The position numbers and the translations under genes were made by a program. Under the pieces are notes generated by a model. That model had not been told where the DNA came from, ran no database searches, and saw only the letters and a program-made list of their open reading frames with translations. This document shows positions 14,001-31,600 of a stretch of 64,000 bases of DNA, piece by piece. Position 1 is the stretch's first letter, and every line of letters starts with the position of its first letter. Origin of the DNA: Gavia stellata (Eukaryota; Chordata; Aves; Gaviiformes; Gaviidae); NCBI RefSeq assembly GCF_030936135.1, contig NC_082596.1:101703383-101767382 (forward strand). Reading direction: 5' to 3'.

Positions 14001-14966
14001 GTGCTTAGTGTAATTAAGCATCTAGCCTTTTTGGTCCCAATTCCATGATTAAATATATTAACTTTTTTTTTGTGAAAAGGACACAGAGCTACTGTGTACC
14101 CAGCCCTTGGGGATAAAGTAGGGGCAAGAAAGCATATAACATTAGACTCTAAAATTCATGCCTTTAAAAGAAATGTTGTCTTGTCGTGCTTACGTTACCC
14201 TAGTTGCATGAAACGTCTTCCTTCCACATCTCAACTTGTTAAGTGAAGAGCTGTGTGTGCCTACTGCCAACTGCGCATCTGACTACAATTTACCAATGTT
14301 ACGATGCAGACTAGAAAGTGCTAAAGAACAAGAGGAATCAAAGCATCGGGATTGCATTTTTGTCATTTTTCATTTCCTGATTGCACTAGAAAGCACAAAT
14401 AGATGAGGGGTGAATACCACCTCATGAACAAGAGGTTGGTTCCCGTGTGTGTAACATGTTACTGCTGAACTAACTGTATAACTGTTTTCACCATTTGTAA
14501 GGCAAATTAAATTAGGGTTCCAAAGGAACTGGAAAACAATACCATACCATGCAATTTCTATCTAGGCTCTCCACCCAAAAAGCATGATAAGAAATATCTG
14601 CTGACTATATCCATCATTTTATTTTTAATCTTATTCAACTTTTCATTTTTCTAAACATACAGCCTGTTTGCTTTTCCTCTGTAGTAACTTCTAATGTTTA
14701 ATACGAGCCTTTGAACAGTATTCCTCAATGTCATTATTTCAAGATTTTTATAGATGCAGGTATTTTATGTATCGGTTATTTTTCTTAAGGTCTAGGCCAA
14801 TAACAGTATTATTTACCAAAAAATGCTTATAGAAAGAAAGAAAAAAACCTAATATATAGGCTGCTCAGTTCTTGGGTTTTGGTTTTTTTAATCTCTCTTG
14901 TGAAGCTGAAACTATAACCTGTTTACTTTCTGTTTTCAGCTTTCTGGTATTTTGGTTTGATTTCAG
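11079..14966 (+). other. LYRM4: LYRM4 terminal intron, 3' portion
   Basis: AT-rich intronic sequence between the CR1 copy and the terminal exon. It ends in a pyrimidine-rich tract and the acceptor tttgatttcag at 14956-14966. A second upstream AG (tgttttcag, ending near 14939) could be an alternative acceptor, but it would put different residues before the conserved block. No gene, RNA gene or further mobile element was recognised here. Confidence 0.6.
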
Positions 14967-15029
14967 GTTACTATTGGCCAGCTGTATTCCACGCAGAAAT
15001 TGGTTATTGAGAGTCCAGGAAACACATAG
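14967..15029 (+). CDS. LYRM4: LYRM4 (ISD11) last coding exon, partial gene
   Basis: The 20 codons before the TAG at 15027-15029 read VTIGQLYSTQKLVIESPGNT. The block IGQLYST.KL.IE matches the C-terminus of LYRM4/ISD11. That protein is the small LYR-motif partner which stabilises the cysteine desulfurase NFS1, together with acyl carrier protein, in mitochondrial iron-sulfur cluster assembly. The exon follows a good acceptor (tttcag at 14961-14966) and appears to start in phase 0. Only this exon is in the window. The LYR motif and the first roughly 70 residues lie upstream of position 1. The last few residues differ from the human ending, which is normal divergence at this tail. The family protein is about 90 residues long. 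Identification is strengthened by PPP1R3G and RPP40 lying downstream in the order known from human. Confidence 0.88.
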   Translation, partial: VTIGQLYSTQKLVIESPGNT

Positions 15030-15330
15030 CTATGAGAAGACTCTGATCCTGAAGCAACACTGGACCATCTTCAGCATCCTACAGTGCCACATACAGATGC
15101 GTAAACTCACTGCACATGTCTGAGCTTTTTTGTTCAGCGGAAGAAATGCCCGAGAGACTCAGTTTTTGGCAACCAAAGTACTATTTTCTAATGGTTCACA
15201 TGTTCTAAAATATATTGCTGTGATTTATAATAGCACGTAAGGTAGTCTTGAAATGTATGCTTGTATGTCCCATGTGATGGAACAGTTCCTGCCCTACTTT
15301 GACAATAAAACTTCATTAAACTACCTGTAA
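15030..15330 (+). other. LYRM4: LYRM4 3' UTR (probable)
   Basis: Sequence after the LYRM4 stop codon. The first canonical poly(A) signal, AATAAA, is at 15304-15309, so a cleavage site near 15320-15335 would give a 3' UTR of about 300 bases. Further AATAAA hexamers occur downstream (for example near 16493 and 16913), so longer isoforms are possible. The end is inferred only from the hexamer. Confidence 0.55.
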
Positions 15331-18300
15331 CCAGATACATTATTCTGTTACTGACCTTGTCTCTCACTGAGCACAAAACGTGTTAGATTTAAAACCCCTC
15401 ACCCAGTTACTAAGTTCTTATTGATCCTGTTTCATTTAAAAATATACAGCATCTGAACTGAATGACTAAATACATAGTTCATTTTAAATATTAAAACCAG
15501 AGGTTATGAGCTTTCATCTCCTGGACCTTGATACTTACAAATACCACAAGCTGCGTTGTGTGTTTTCTTTAAAGAGCATCCCTTCACATTTCAGGAGGTG
15601 ACACAAAAATTTCGCTAGTTCTTTCTTTAGTTTCCAAGAGTTAATAACCAGTCTCATCCTACTTTTAACAACTAACAGATCACAATAGCAGAATGTAAGA
15701 CTTGCATCACCGAGGCTTGGGAGCTTTAAAATATATTTTCACCACCAAGTCCTTTTCTGAATTTGTTAAGGTGCAGCTATTAGCAGAAAGTACCATGCCA
15801 CTTTATGCAAGGTTTCTCTTTTTCACAAAGCTCCTGAATTTTGCAGGAGAAAAAAAACCTTACTATGACAATAACTGAAGTGCTCTAAGTCATGAATTGG
15901 CAGCAAGCTTTGCCTAGCAAAAGTGAAACACTCTGTATAGCATTTTATTGCTTATTATTAAATCTGTGGAATAATCAACACTTCTAAGACAATATGTTTA
16001 AAAAAAAAAGCAAAAATTTTGATCAGGTTCTGTTCAAGTCATTGCCATGCTTGAATTTGTTTTCTGATAGAAATTTGCAGAAAAATTAAGCAGTGCAAAG
16101 CTTTTTTTAATGGCATACAGAAAAAAGCTTCCTTTTTTTTCAGGGGATTGTTGTGGGGTTTTTTAAAGAAGAGAAACTCAAAACTAGTTCCATGACACTG
16201 TGGCCTTTAAAAACCTCCCCTTTTTTTCCTTGCTTCCCAAAATTCATCTTTGTTTAGAACGTCTATTGTTTTGTGTTGTTCATGCTGTGTGACGACATTA
16301 TGAAAGCAGGGGATAGACTAAGTGTCTAATTTAGAACAAATTCCCATTCCTCACTACCATTTAAAGTGTATTTTATAATTTTGTACAGTTAGATTGAAAT
16401 GTATAGTAACACATTCCATTAACAATATAGTGTACAGAGTAAGATACTGTGACTACCTGAGACTACAAATGTAGCCTCCATTCTCACTTTCAAATAAAAG
16501 GCAAATACAGTAATAATTCTCCTCGTATTAGGTGTACAAGTATTGCATTGTAAATTGTGTTTAGTGAACATTTTATTAAAATGGAATTTAATTATTCTAA
16601 TAGGTAAAATACATTAGATTCTGTATTTTAAATCTCCACATTCCAACTGGATAATTAAGTGCACTTAAGTTAATGGTGAAAGTGTAGGGGAAGAAAGGTT
16701 TGATTACTATTTCAGCTTCCAGTGAACTCAAAGAAATGTAATAATATCTTATGCTTTTAGAGGACACAGGCTTGGAAGGGCTGCCAGTTTTAGACTCTAA
16801 GGAACTTGGTCCCTAAAATAACACATGCAAAATCCGTGTTTAAAACAGCTTAATTACTGGAACAAGCACTGCATACCATTGCAAGATCTGAGAATGTATG
16901 CTAGGACACAAAATAAATGTCCTTATAAATAGTGTAGCCCTAATTTATAAAGAGGGACAACTCCACCAGTAACATTTTTACTATTTAAATCTATGTTTTC
17001 ACCATGTTTACATAAAAATAAGAGTTTGTTTTCAAATAGAGACCTTTTAAACACATAATCATTTCTTCCAAAATACCAGTACCTTTCCAGTGAAGTTCCT
17101 TACTGTTTAGTTTCCACCAAGAATACAGATGTAGATGGCACATGCTGTCTTATAGGTGTGCAGTAATGGGAATGTGAAATTCCTTATTAATTCCATTAGA
17201 AGTATGAAGGCGATTTCTTCTCCATTAATGCCTGAAAATTCTGTTGTTAAGTTTTGGTGGTAGATACAACACTACTGCTCTCCTAATTCATGCCATCTGC
17301 TCCTACTTTGTGTCTCATGGTTACCGCTCAGATTCTCTCTCCCTTAACCATTTATACCTGCAGAGGAACACTAGTAACCTTCAGGATATATTCTACAGAG
17401 AGGACCTATCAAGAAAAATATAAATAAAATTCAGGCTCTGTAATCTCCCTCTCTCCCCAATCTGTAGTGCAGAGGTTAAGACAGCTCACCTTCTCAGTCA
17501 AGGAAAAATTAGTTCCTATTGCAAATTAACCGTCAGCTTACCATACAGTATTTATACATTACTTATTAGAAGTAACATAAGAAAACTGCTGCTAAGGACC
17601 AAACACCTGTATAATACTATCTAACTTGTTAACAAAAGTGCAAAGCTAGCAAAGGTATTAGCATTCAGTACTCAAACCATCACTGCATTTTAGATGTCCG
17701 TTCCCTCTCCGTTTCAGATTCCTTTCCTCACCAACACACATGTAAGTACACCCTCCATTAGTGTCATGTGCCTATCAGTTGTACATGATTGTAAAATATC
17801 TAGAAATATGTTTTTTCCGTCCCTAATGTCCATTTGAAGTAATTTTGTCATAACATACCCAGTTCTGCATAAAAACAGAGCCTATCAAATGCTTTGTCTT
17901 TGGAATCTACAAACTATGGAAGGAAAATACTTAGAAACCACATCTGTATTAGGAAGTCCAGCGCAGAAATAATATTTGGAGGCTGGGATGACTTTAGTAT
18001 TATGTTCGTATCCACTTGCCCTGTTCTTACTCTTGGCTAGGCATATGCTCATCATCCCTGATGGAGACAGTGGAGAGCTGGCACTGTGGTCCAGCCTCAG
18101 AGTTGCTGGGCTCTTACAGCTGCACCTTCTGTGCTTCACCAGCTCCGTTTATGTTGCAATACTCATTAAATCTCTCTCTTGGCATGCTGTCAGGAGCTTT
18201 GTTGAATTTTGTCAAAGCAGTGTCAACAACAGGAATAGTTAAAACACAAAGGAATGATCCCATGACTTATGTACAATGTCCACTATTATAAAATAATAGT

Positions 18301-21300
18301 ATAAAATAGTATAAAATAATATATAAAATAATTTTTCCTTAGAATAGAAGGGAGCTCAATAAATACCTTTACTAAAGCTGCAATGTCTTAGCAAAACAAA
18401 CTTGCTTTTGTATTTTATTAAAAACGTTTGTCTGTTCCTGATCTCAACAATTTAGCAAACTATTGACCTCAGCAGTATGCACCAAAATTTTAATGTTTAC
18501 ATATACTGAAGTTTGTCATGACTTCTACAGTATAAACTTGGAAACAGCACTCTGAAGGAAAAAGAACAATTTGTTTAATATTAGTAACCATTTAAAGGAC
18601 AGGCATTTCTGTTGTGTGTTACGACTTCTCAGGAGATTTTACTGCAGTTGAAAGCTCAGTTGCAAAACGCCCAGATGCATCAGAGCTGCAGCTATCCTGG
18701 AGGAAAGCAGCCCAAGACAGTAGCATGTGAACACTTCACATACACTGTTGAAATAGGCCAAGAAGGATTTTAACTTACGACTCACATTTCTAGGAAGGTG
18801 TTTCTATATAAAACTTCACCAAGTTTCCAGGCATTAAAAGCATTACTTTCACCCTCTAACATCAGCAGGTAGAAGAGTAATTTTATGGAGAAGCACCAGC
18901 CCCTCAACTGACTTCCTGCAGTGCAACGTAAATGCATCTCTCCAGATACCCAGCAAGGACCATACGTACACATAAACAGAGCCGTGAAAGGGCTGTGCGC
19001 TGTTTTCCTGAGTTTTCCATAATGATCTACAGTGAAATCCTGGCATTATTCAAGTCAGGAGTATACTGATCGCTTTGTTTCACAGTTCTTGACACAGGCA
19101 TAATTATTTCATACTCTTAGGATTGTTTTGCTTGATGACCTTTATAAAAAAAAAAGGAAGGTGCGTAGCTCTTTTACTGATCGTTTACATGCTTACTTTT
19201 TCTTTTTTCAGTGTTTTAGAATATATGAATAGGGCATGAACCCTTAATGTGGAAGCAGGAAAAAAGGGAGAAGCCAATAATTCTTCCAAGGCTGCGTCTT
19301 TTCTACAACTGTAAGAGGAAAAAATTCAGAGCTCTCAAACTGTTTCACAAACATATGCACCTTCAAAGGATTCTGCAGCTTATACAGGAAATTAAATATC
19401 ATCAATGTGTTGCAAGAGATGCTTCTTTCTAAACTACTTACCTTTTTTACTGTTAAGCCCGATATCTACTGAAGCTTTACCAGAGGGGGAAGTGATGGTA
19501 AGTAGTGCATTCAAGTAACTGCTCTTCTGTGTTCTGGGTAAGAGAACTATGGAGACCGGTGAAGAATGTACAGGCTTTCTATTGAAAGAGTGCACCACAT
19601 AAATATTTATACCAGTCTTTGGCAATATGCTCATCCAAGACAAGTAATTTTCCCTCTCTTAAAAAGAACCATGAAAAACAATTACGGTGATTTAATTACT
19701 GCCACCCATAGACAGCAGATTTTGAACTCCTGACAGATGAACGTTCATCACAGTGCCATGTTACCCGAACCCCGCAACATAAGCCTCCAAACAGAACAGA
19801 CCATTAAACCTAGATAATTTCCCCTACCTTCCCGCAGTACTTTGGGCTGGATCCAAATCCCAGGGAAGCCAATGAGAGCAGAAGCCAGGCTTTTCAAGTC
19901 CTGTCTGAAAGCCCCGGCTTTAAATAAAACAGAAGTAGTTTGCATGCAAGTTTGCAGTTCTTCATGACACCAGAGTAAATTTAGCTTCACAGTCCTTTTC
20001 TGAATCATTTAAATCTGAGTTTAAATGTAAGTGCAGGCTGGAAAAAATTGCTTAACGAAGATTTAACTCTGATGTCCTTCACAGTTACCCACTATAGAGG
20101 TTCAACTACATTAAACTTCTTGGTTTTATATACACCTATAAAACCATTTGGCAGCTATTTCTCCCCTAAGCCCTTAATCCGTGGGGGAAAAAAACAGAAA
20201 TCTGCATAAAATTAAAATCTTTGAAGCTGGAGTTTTTCAGAGAGTGCTAACAAATCTTTATAATTTCTTATTTCTTAAGGGAGGGAGGGTGTTTATGAGC
20301 ACATCCTCCAAAAGTTATGCTTCAAATCTCTATAAATATTTTATACACTAACAGTAACGCAACCAAACAAGAAGAGTACTTCACTTCATGTTTTACTCTA
20401 TTGGGCCTTTTGATTTTATAGAATTAGAACTACTTCATTTTGAATATATTGCTTTGAGAATAAAGTTGTAATTATGCGATGTATCTCAACCTACGACCAC
20501 AAGCAGCAGCCCTGTGCTTTGCTGATGCAGGCTTGCTAGCATTCGGTACACACGTGGTCCAGTTCTGATTTTTACACTCTTCGGGAAGGCCTTGCATTTC
20601 GACAGCCCTCAGTAACCTCATCTGTGAAAATACAGAGACCTGTGTGTCGGCAGTCTTTGAAACCTGCTCGGGAAATCTGTGCTTCTCTAACGTCGTAAAA
20701 GTACAAAAATGTACTACCTATTTAAAAGTGAGTATGTTTGATTCTAGTCTGAGAGAGGTTCCCCCTTTTCTTTCACAAAAAGGAATTCTTAATAATAAAT
20801 AAAAGCACTTTACCTGTTACCAAAACACAAAAACATTGTGCTTTAATTATTGCAATTTGCAGGATTTGAGATTGGCACCAATTTTCTGAAGGACCCAAAA
20901 GCTTTTTGCTGTTTAGTCTCAGCAAATACTTCTTTGTGTTTTGAATTTCAGATCACATGTCTGAAGAGAACACAGCAACGTTACATTTTCTGGATGTGGA
21001 TGCTTTACACCCCTTGCCCGTAGTTTGCAGCATACCAGAGAACGTTTCTAGCTCTCTGTCGGATTCCTCAAGGTACCGGCTCTGCACCTCTGCCCAGACA
21101 CAGCCATCAGAATACAGCTACTCCTTTAAATTCTGTTTAAGGAGAGATCCCTCCCTTTTTTTGGTGAAGTTTCCTTCTTCTCTGAAGCAATGAACAACAC
21201 CCAGAATAATATTACACTGTACTTAAATGAAGAATCAATCTTAATGCCGTTAGCATCACCTATCAGTTTAAGAGCACGCTATTTCATTGACACAACTATC

Positions 21301-23539
21301 TGAAGAAAGGCTAATTCATACCAGATTATTCCATGTAATGCCCCGTAATCCTGTAATGCACGGTAAGTTTTAAAACAAACTTGTGTAGGAAGCAGCAGAG
21401 TTCACTATTCTCTCTTAAAACCTTTCATGCTTTCGGTTAGAGTTTACATGTAACTTGGAAAACAACAGTCAGAACTTCTTTCTGTTTGCGTGCCGGGAGC
21501 TTTTACTCTGTGCATTTTCAAAGCAATTGGTACTAGTCTTACAGCAAGACGGTTTCTGAAGGAATTAACACCTCCTTATATTTGGCCGTATTCTCAGGCT
21601 ATGGTTTACGCATAGGTGTTTTAGGGGGGAGGGAGGGCAGGCTGTGTTTCAGAAGCAGTGTGCGTGTTAGCAAAACTGCAGGAACTTTAGACCGAAGCCC
21701 CCCCTGCTTCCCATCCGCTCCCCAGTAAGCCCCCTGCTTCTACCTCCCATTTTGTACCAGCTCTCTGAAGAGGCAGGTTATCTGAAGACTTGTTTTCAAG
21801 TATGGGGAATTTTATAGAGGTGCCGATTTTTCTAAGGTGCTCATAATGGGCTTTAACATGTTTTCTATCTTCAGAGGAAAGGAAGACCTGAGAAAACTCA
21901 CAGTATTCTCTGTTTTAAAAAGGCAAATAATCTTCCAAGGTCTTGCTGAATACACATCCATGTCAGAACATTTTCTGCATTATGACAATGTCTGATCTAC
22001 TTCTTTTTTCATCCAAAAAATTAACCTGAATTTTGAGATACTGTATCAAAACACATAGAGTCAAAGCTGCAGAAAAGCCAGAACAAAATTTGACCGAAAC
22101 TGGTCTATTTTCCACCCGTGCTAGTAAAGCTTCCTCACAGCTCTGCACAAGGTGCCTGTGACAAAAGCATACTGAGCCGCCGTGTACTTACAGGGCGATT
22201 TGCCTCGTGGCTCAGGAAGGACCGCCGTTATTTTCAGCGACAGCCCTAAAAGTCCCTTACGGACGGGCAGCGCCCCTGGTTACGGTGAGGCACACTAACA
22301 GCGTCATCCCCTCTGCACCCCACGTTAGGGCAGGGGCACAACCAGCCTGCAAAACTAAGAAGTATCCTGTTCCGTCCTGCTGTACAGAAACAAGATTTGT
22401 AATGGTGAGCTTTTCAACTTTTTTCAAGCTTTTTCTATTCTTACAAACCCATCTTCGTTGGTACTTTTTGCTTCATTTCAGGACTTGGGACACCAGTCGT
22501 AGTCAACCTCTAGGCTTGCGATGCAAGAGGGAAGGCTACAGAAATCATTTCAGGTGTCCAGCGCTATGAAGTCCAACAGTGTGCTCAGTAAACCCCTTTC
22601 GCAACAACATACAAATACTGAAAAAGACGTAGGAAAGTAAGACAAATAAGTTATAAATACTTGAGAAATGTGGTGCAAAATGTAACGTAAGGAGAGCTGA
22701 GCTAAGGCACTTGTTTTCATTCATTACTGAGGACAGCCCCTCCATATCGCATCAGCAAGGTCATCCAGATCAGTCACTGCTCCCCAACTCTGAAAATACA
22801 GAACTCTGTGTGAGACAGACACCATCTTTCACTTCACAGCACATTACTCAAAGGTGTTAGCAAAGTTCTCCGGATAAACCCAGCATCAGCAAATATTCTA
22901 ACTCCTCCTTTGTCCGGGTTTTAGACTTGTCAATTGTGTGAAAAGAAGTCACCAGGCTATTTTAAGCAAAAACATTTTTGCAGAAGTCCCTGTCGGCTGC
23001 TATGAGCCAGACGGGATTGACTCACAAGCCTGGGGAAGGCGGCGAGCGGTGTCAAAGTGTGCTGAGTGACAAAAACCAGAGCAGCCCAGTCCAGCCCCAG
23101 ATCCTGCCCCAAAACGGCTGCCTGTTGTTCAGAGCCGCCACAGGCAAGGCGAAGGTGGGACGGGCACACAAGCCCGTCATGAGTTTGACAGGTGATCACA
23201 ACAGTGAATCGTATTGTTACGGAGTCCATTGAACTAAAAAACTAATAAAAAAAAAGGACAAAGCACACCATTGCTGTCGCAGTACTATGTCTTTGAAATG
23301 GCTGTGAGAACGGGAAAACCGGGATGCGCAGTTAAGTCTCTAGAGAACACGCCATCAAGTTTTCACGCAAGCGCTCCGTGCATCTCTGTCTAAGCGGGTA
23401 CGTGAAGTCCAGCCCAAGTCAAGCCCTCGAAAATTCACTTCAAGAGGGGAAAAGCAAAGCCCCCACTACTCAATCTCCTTCTTCTCTCCAAAAGAAAAAA
23501 AGGGAAGATGATTCCACAAGCCACAGCCACGCGCGCCTA
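15331..23539. other. Tail-to-tail spacer between LYRM4 and PPP1R3G
   Basis: This interval lies between the convergent 3' ends of LYRM4 (+) and PPP1R3G (-). It is AT-rich and contains no protein I recognise and no CR1 or LTR. Part of its right side must be the PPP1R3G 3' UTR on the - strand. I did not find a convincing minus-strand AATAAA (TTTATT on +) close to the stop, so that end is not placed. A short A/T tandem stretch sits at 18280-18340. The longer open frames (around 17.9-18.3 kb, 20.96-21.19 kb, 22.2-22.6 kb) show no domain or low-complexity signal. Confidence 0.5.
18283..18338. repeat. Imperfect ATAAAATAGT-type tandem repeat
   Basis: Several imperfect copies of a unit close to ATAAAATAGT or ATAAAATAAT follow one another, starting in tattataaaataatagtat. 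It is a simple AT-rich minisatellite-like stretch of about 55 bases with no evident function. Confidence 0.7.
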
Positions 23540-23703
23540 CGCACGTACACGTTCCGCTGGCAAAACCGAAGCGCCCGCTGAAGAACCAGCAGGTTTCGGG
23601 CACCCTCCGCGCCGGGTGCCTCTGCGCGCGGGCTGTCGCCCACCCGAGACGGGCCTCGGGGTGCGGGGCTGCGGCCGCCGCGGCTCCCCCCGCCCGGCCG
23701 GCA

Positions 23704-28221
<4,518 letters not shown>

Positions 28222-28694
28222 GACAATGAGGTGCTGGAGCGTGTCCAGAGAAGGGCGACGAAGCTGGTGAGGGGTCTGGAGCACAAGTCTTGTGAGGAGC
28301 GGCTGAGGGAACTGGGGTTGTTCAGTCTGGAGAAGAGGAGGCTGAGGGGAGACCTCATCGCTCTCTACAATTACCTGAAAGGAGGTTGCAGAGAGGTGGG
28401 TGTTGGTCTCTTCTCCCAAGTGACGAGTGACAGGACTAGAGGAAATGGCCTCAAGTTGCACCAGGGGAGGTTCAGGCTGGATATTAGGAAAAAGTTCTTT
28501 ACTGAGAGAGTGGTGAAGCACTGGAAGAGGCTGCCCAGGGAGGTGGTGGAGTCACAATCACTGGAGGTGTTCAAGGAATGTGTGGATGTGGCATTGTGGG
28601 ACATGGATTAGTGGGCATGGTGGTGTTGGGTTGATGGTTGGACTTGATGATCTTACAGGTCTTTTCCAACCTTAGTGATTCTGTGATTCTGTGA
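28222..28694 (+). mobile_element. CR1 non-LTR retrotransposon, short 3' fragment
   Basis: The 3' end of a CR1 LINE, nearly identical over its length to the 3' half of the copy at 10140-11078 and therefore the same or a very close subfamily. Homology starts at about gacaatgaggtgctggagcg. The RT C-terminal frame continues to a stop at 28609-28611. The 3' UTR ends in two or more ATTCTGTG units. The copy is severely 5'-truncated. The frame open from 28153 is a chance fusion of flanking sequence with the CR1 frame. Confidence 0.93.
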
Positions 28695-31600
28695 ATAGCT
28701 TACCAGGAAACGTGAATGACTAGTAACTCCTAAGCAATATTACACAATTTACAAGGACTCAGAAATATGCAGGGATTATCTCAAATCCTAGCAGCATTCT
28801 TTCTGAACAGTCTTCTTGCTTAGCTTTGAAAATCATGCAGTTCTTCATCCCAATTTTAACAGTCGTGTTGCTTGTACCAAAATGGTAGGGAGGTTATTAA
28901 TAGCCTCCTCAATTATTTCAAAAAAATGCTCCCTATCCCATGGGAAATTCTAGCTTCTCTGTGTTTTTAATAAGGATAGGATTTCAGTTTACTATGTTTG
29001 TGAGGATAGTCAAACATTAAATGAAAGATTCAGTGACTGTATGCAATCTGACTAGAAATTATTCAGACGTTAGATTATTAGACCTAATTTTCTTCTTTAT
29101 ACAGGAAAACCAAGCAGCTGTACTCCAAACAGGCATGCATTACATCTGTAATGGAAAAAGTACTGAAATGGAAACAAATATTTGGAAGTGATTATTTTAG
29201 TTTCCAAATCTTAAATCCAAAGATTTAAACCTCATTTCTGCAGGATGCTCAGCAAGCAAAATCCTTGAGAGCTTCGAGTCTTTCAGACAATCACTTTTAG
29301 AGATGTCTGCTGTGTATTTTGTCTTGTCTCTCAGCAGACTTGCATCTGACATTCCTTATGGGATGTAGACATTACTTTCAATTTATGAAAATATATGTAT
29401 TCTGTTTTCCTGGATTACAGCAATGGTATGTTTCCCGTAATGATGTGGAATATCCTTTTCAATTACTAATACCGAGTATTTGGCAATAAGGCAAGGAAGG
29501 TCCCTTCATTTGGGTGAAATGCTAACCTCTTCGAAGGTGGAGTTTTGTAATTGATTTCAGTAGGTCCAAGATTCCTCTGCCTCTGGTATAAAATCAAGCT
29601 CATTCTTTGTGACGAGCAAATATATAGCAATGGCACAAAGGATTAATCTTTTTTTTTTTTTTTTACTTTCTGTTTTGCCAAAATTGTATGGAAAAGGTTC
29701 CGTGTGCTTGAACAAACTCTGAATTCAGACTAGAGTTTTCATTAACTGTGACAAAACCACATTGCACAAAAACTTGCCATTCACCGAGATTTCAGAAGTG
29801 TTGCTTGGTTCTTGTGGCTCTTAGAGGTGTCAAGTTTTTGTTTGATACCTGTGATTTATAAGATATTTATCTAAACTTTTTATACTCATACTCATTCAGT
29901 GGTACACTGAAAATCTTAAGTCATTTGTCAAACTTTTAATCAGTAAATCATATTACGATAAAAGCCCATATACAAGCTGCCATCCTAATAGAGACACTTA
30001 TTGTTGCATTTCAACAATTTAACCCAAATAGACAGTCTTTGAAAGGGCAAGCTCAGATTATCAGTTAGAAAAATTGTTTCAGCTTCCAAAATTTATTCAC
30101 AGCACAGGAGTTGAAAAGGGTATGGTTTTGTGGCTTTTGTTTGTTTTAACGTGGATCTCCAGAAAGTTGCAGACCCACATCTCTTTCAAAGGTTTCTGAT
30201 GAACACCAAGATCCAGGTTCTCACATATAAAACCTCTACGTTCATGTATATTTTCTATTCAGCAATCTAGGAAAAATATAATTTGGATCAAATTCTTGCC
30301 TTACATTATGCTATTATATTGCTTTGGACTTCATTGAGAAAGAAGCTCCGTCTTATCCAGAGTAGTCTGACATAAAGGACATTCTACCCCCAGAACTGTT
30401 GCTGGACTATTAAAGTAATAATTTTTTTTCTTGCTGTCTGTCTTAAAATGCTGGATTTTGCTCCTGCCCTGCCACCTAGCAGACTGCCTCTGGAAAACAA
30501 AACCCAATGTCTCCTTAAAAATTATTCAGACAGAAGATGTGTTTACCTCTTGAGTAAGGACACTGCAAAATTCCAAATGCTTGAAATACCCTCCAAAATG
30601 TACTCCTAGGAAGTATATAAAACATAAATGACAAAACAACACATCTCTAAACCAGCTTTTTGAGTCGTTAGCACACGAACATTAATGTCTAAGGCATTAG
30701 ATTTTTTTCCCCTTTTTTTCCCTTCTGAGGCATTAAATTTTTGTCCATTGGAAACGAGACGTGAAAATAGAAAATGACATGAACTTGTACCCACATTAAT
30801 TCTGTTTTCTATTTTTGTGTTTGTCTTTTTCACAAGCAGCAAGGCGTGTAGCTCACTCAAAATCAATAATGGCATGAACTCATTTGGACTCTCCTACGAC
30901 AACAGAACTGGCCAGCTGGTCAGAAGGACCTTCATGACGTCGGCTGGCGAAGCCTCCGCCAGTCTTTAGAGTCGTGTTTGACCTGGCATAATTGAATGGT
31001 AACCTGACCTCATCAGCTCAGGTACCTCCCTGTCTTTTGGGAAAAAAGAGTTGTGCAATATAGCCTGTTCTAGCAACTCCTGGCAAATGCAGGCCAACCT
31101 TTTCAGTCCAGCAGTTACAACTGGGTAAATGATACGTCAGTCTCGTTTCTTTCACTTGGGTTAAAACAAGGGAATAGGCTTTCAAAGTGATCTTGCTGTA
31201 TAAGCCCTACGTTAAAAATTGTTTCCTTGAATGTGTAGTTTTCCAAACCACTGAAAAAGGAAGAAATGCAACCCTGTCTCTTTGCAGTTCCCCAGAAATG
31301 CCTCAGTTACAGTTTGTTCTCGTTTGCTAAGCTATGATAGTAGATAGCTAAACAGGTACCTGATGGAAGATCTTCTAAGAGAGAGAATGTTTACCACAGT
31401 CATTTATATTGATTCTCATGACTTATGAGCATCATAACTCCAGTCCATGTACATATATACCAGCAACTAGGTATCTGTAACACAATACGATACTGCTAAA
31501 AGCACAAAAGAAGACTTCAGAGTTGAATTTCAGTGAATGAAATACATTATGTAGTGGTCTGAACAAAGAGAGATTTGCATTGCTAAAGAATGTTGATAGT

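Noticed and set aside
1-14966. Other LYRM4 exons
   Set aside because: The conserved middle segment of the protein was looked for and not found; presumably upstream of the window.
17885-18291. Overlapping 84-91 codon frames on both strands
   Set aside because: No domain, signal or composition bias; placed in the LYRM4-PPP1R3G spacer.
20957-21193. 78-codon frame preceded by an acceptor-like tttcag, a possible extra LYRM4 exon
   Set aside because: Downstream of a good LYRM4 stop and poly(A) signal; the translation resembles nothing I know.
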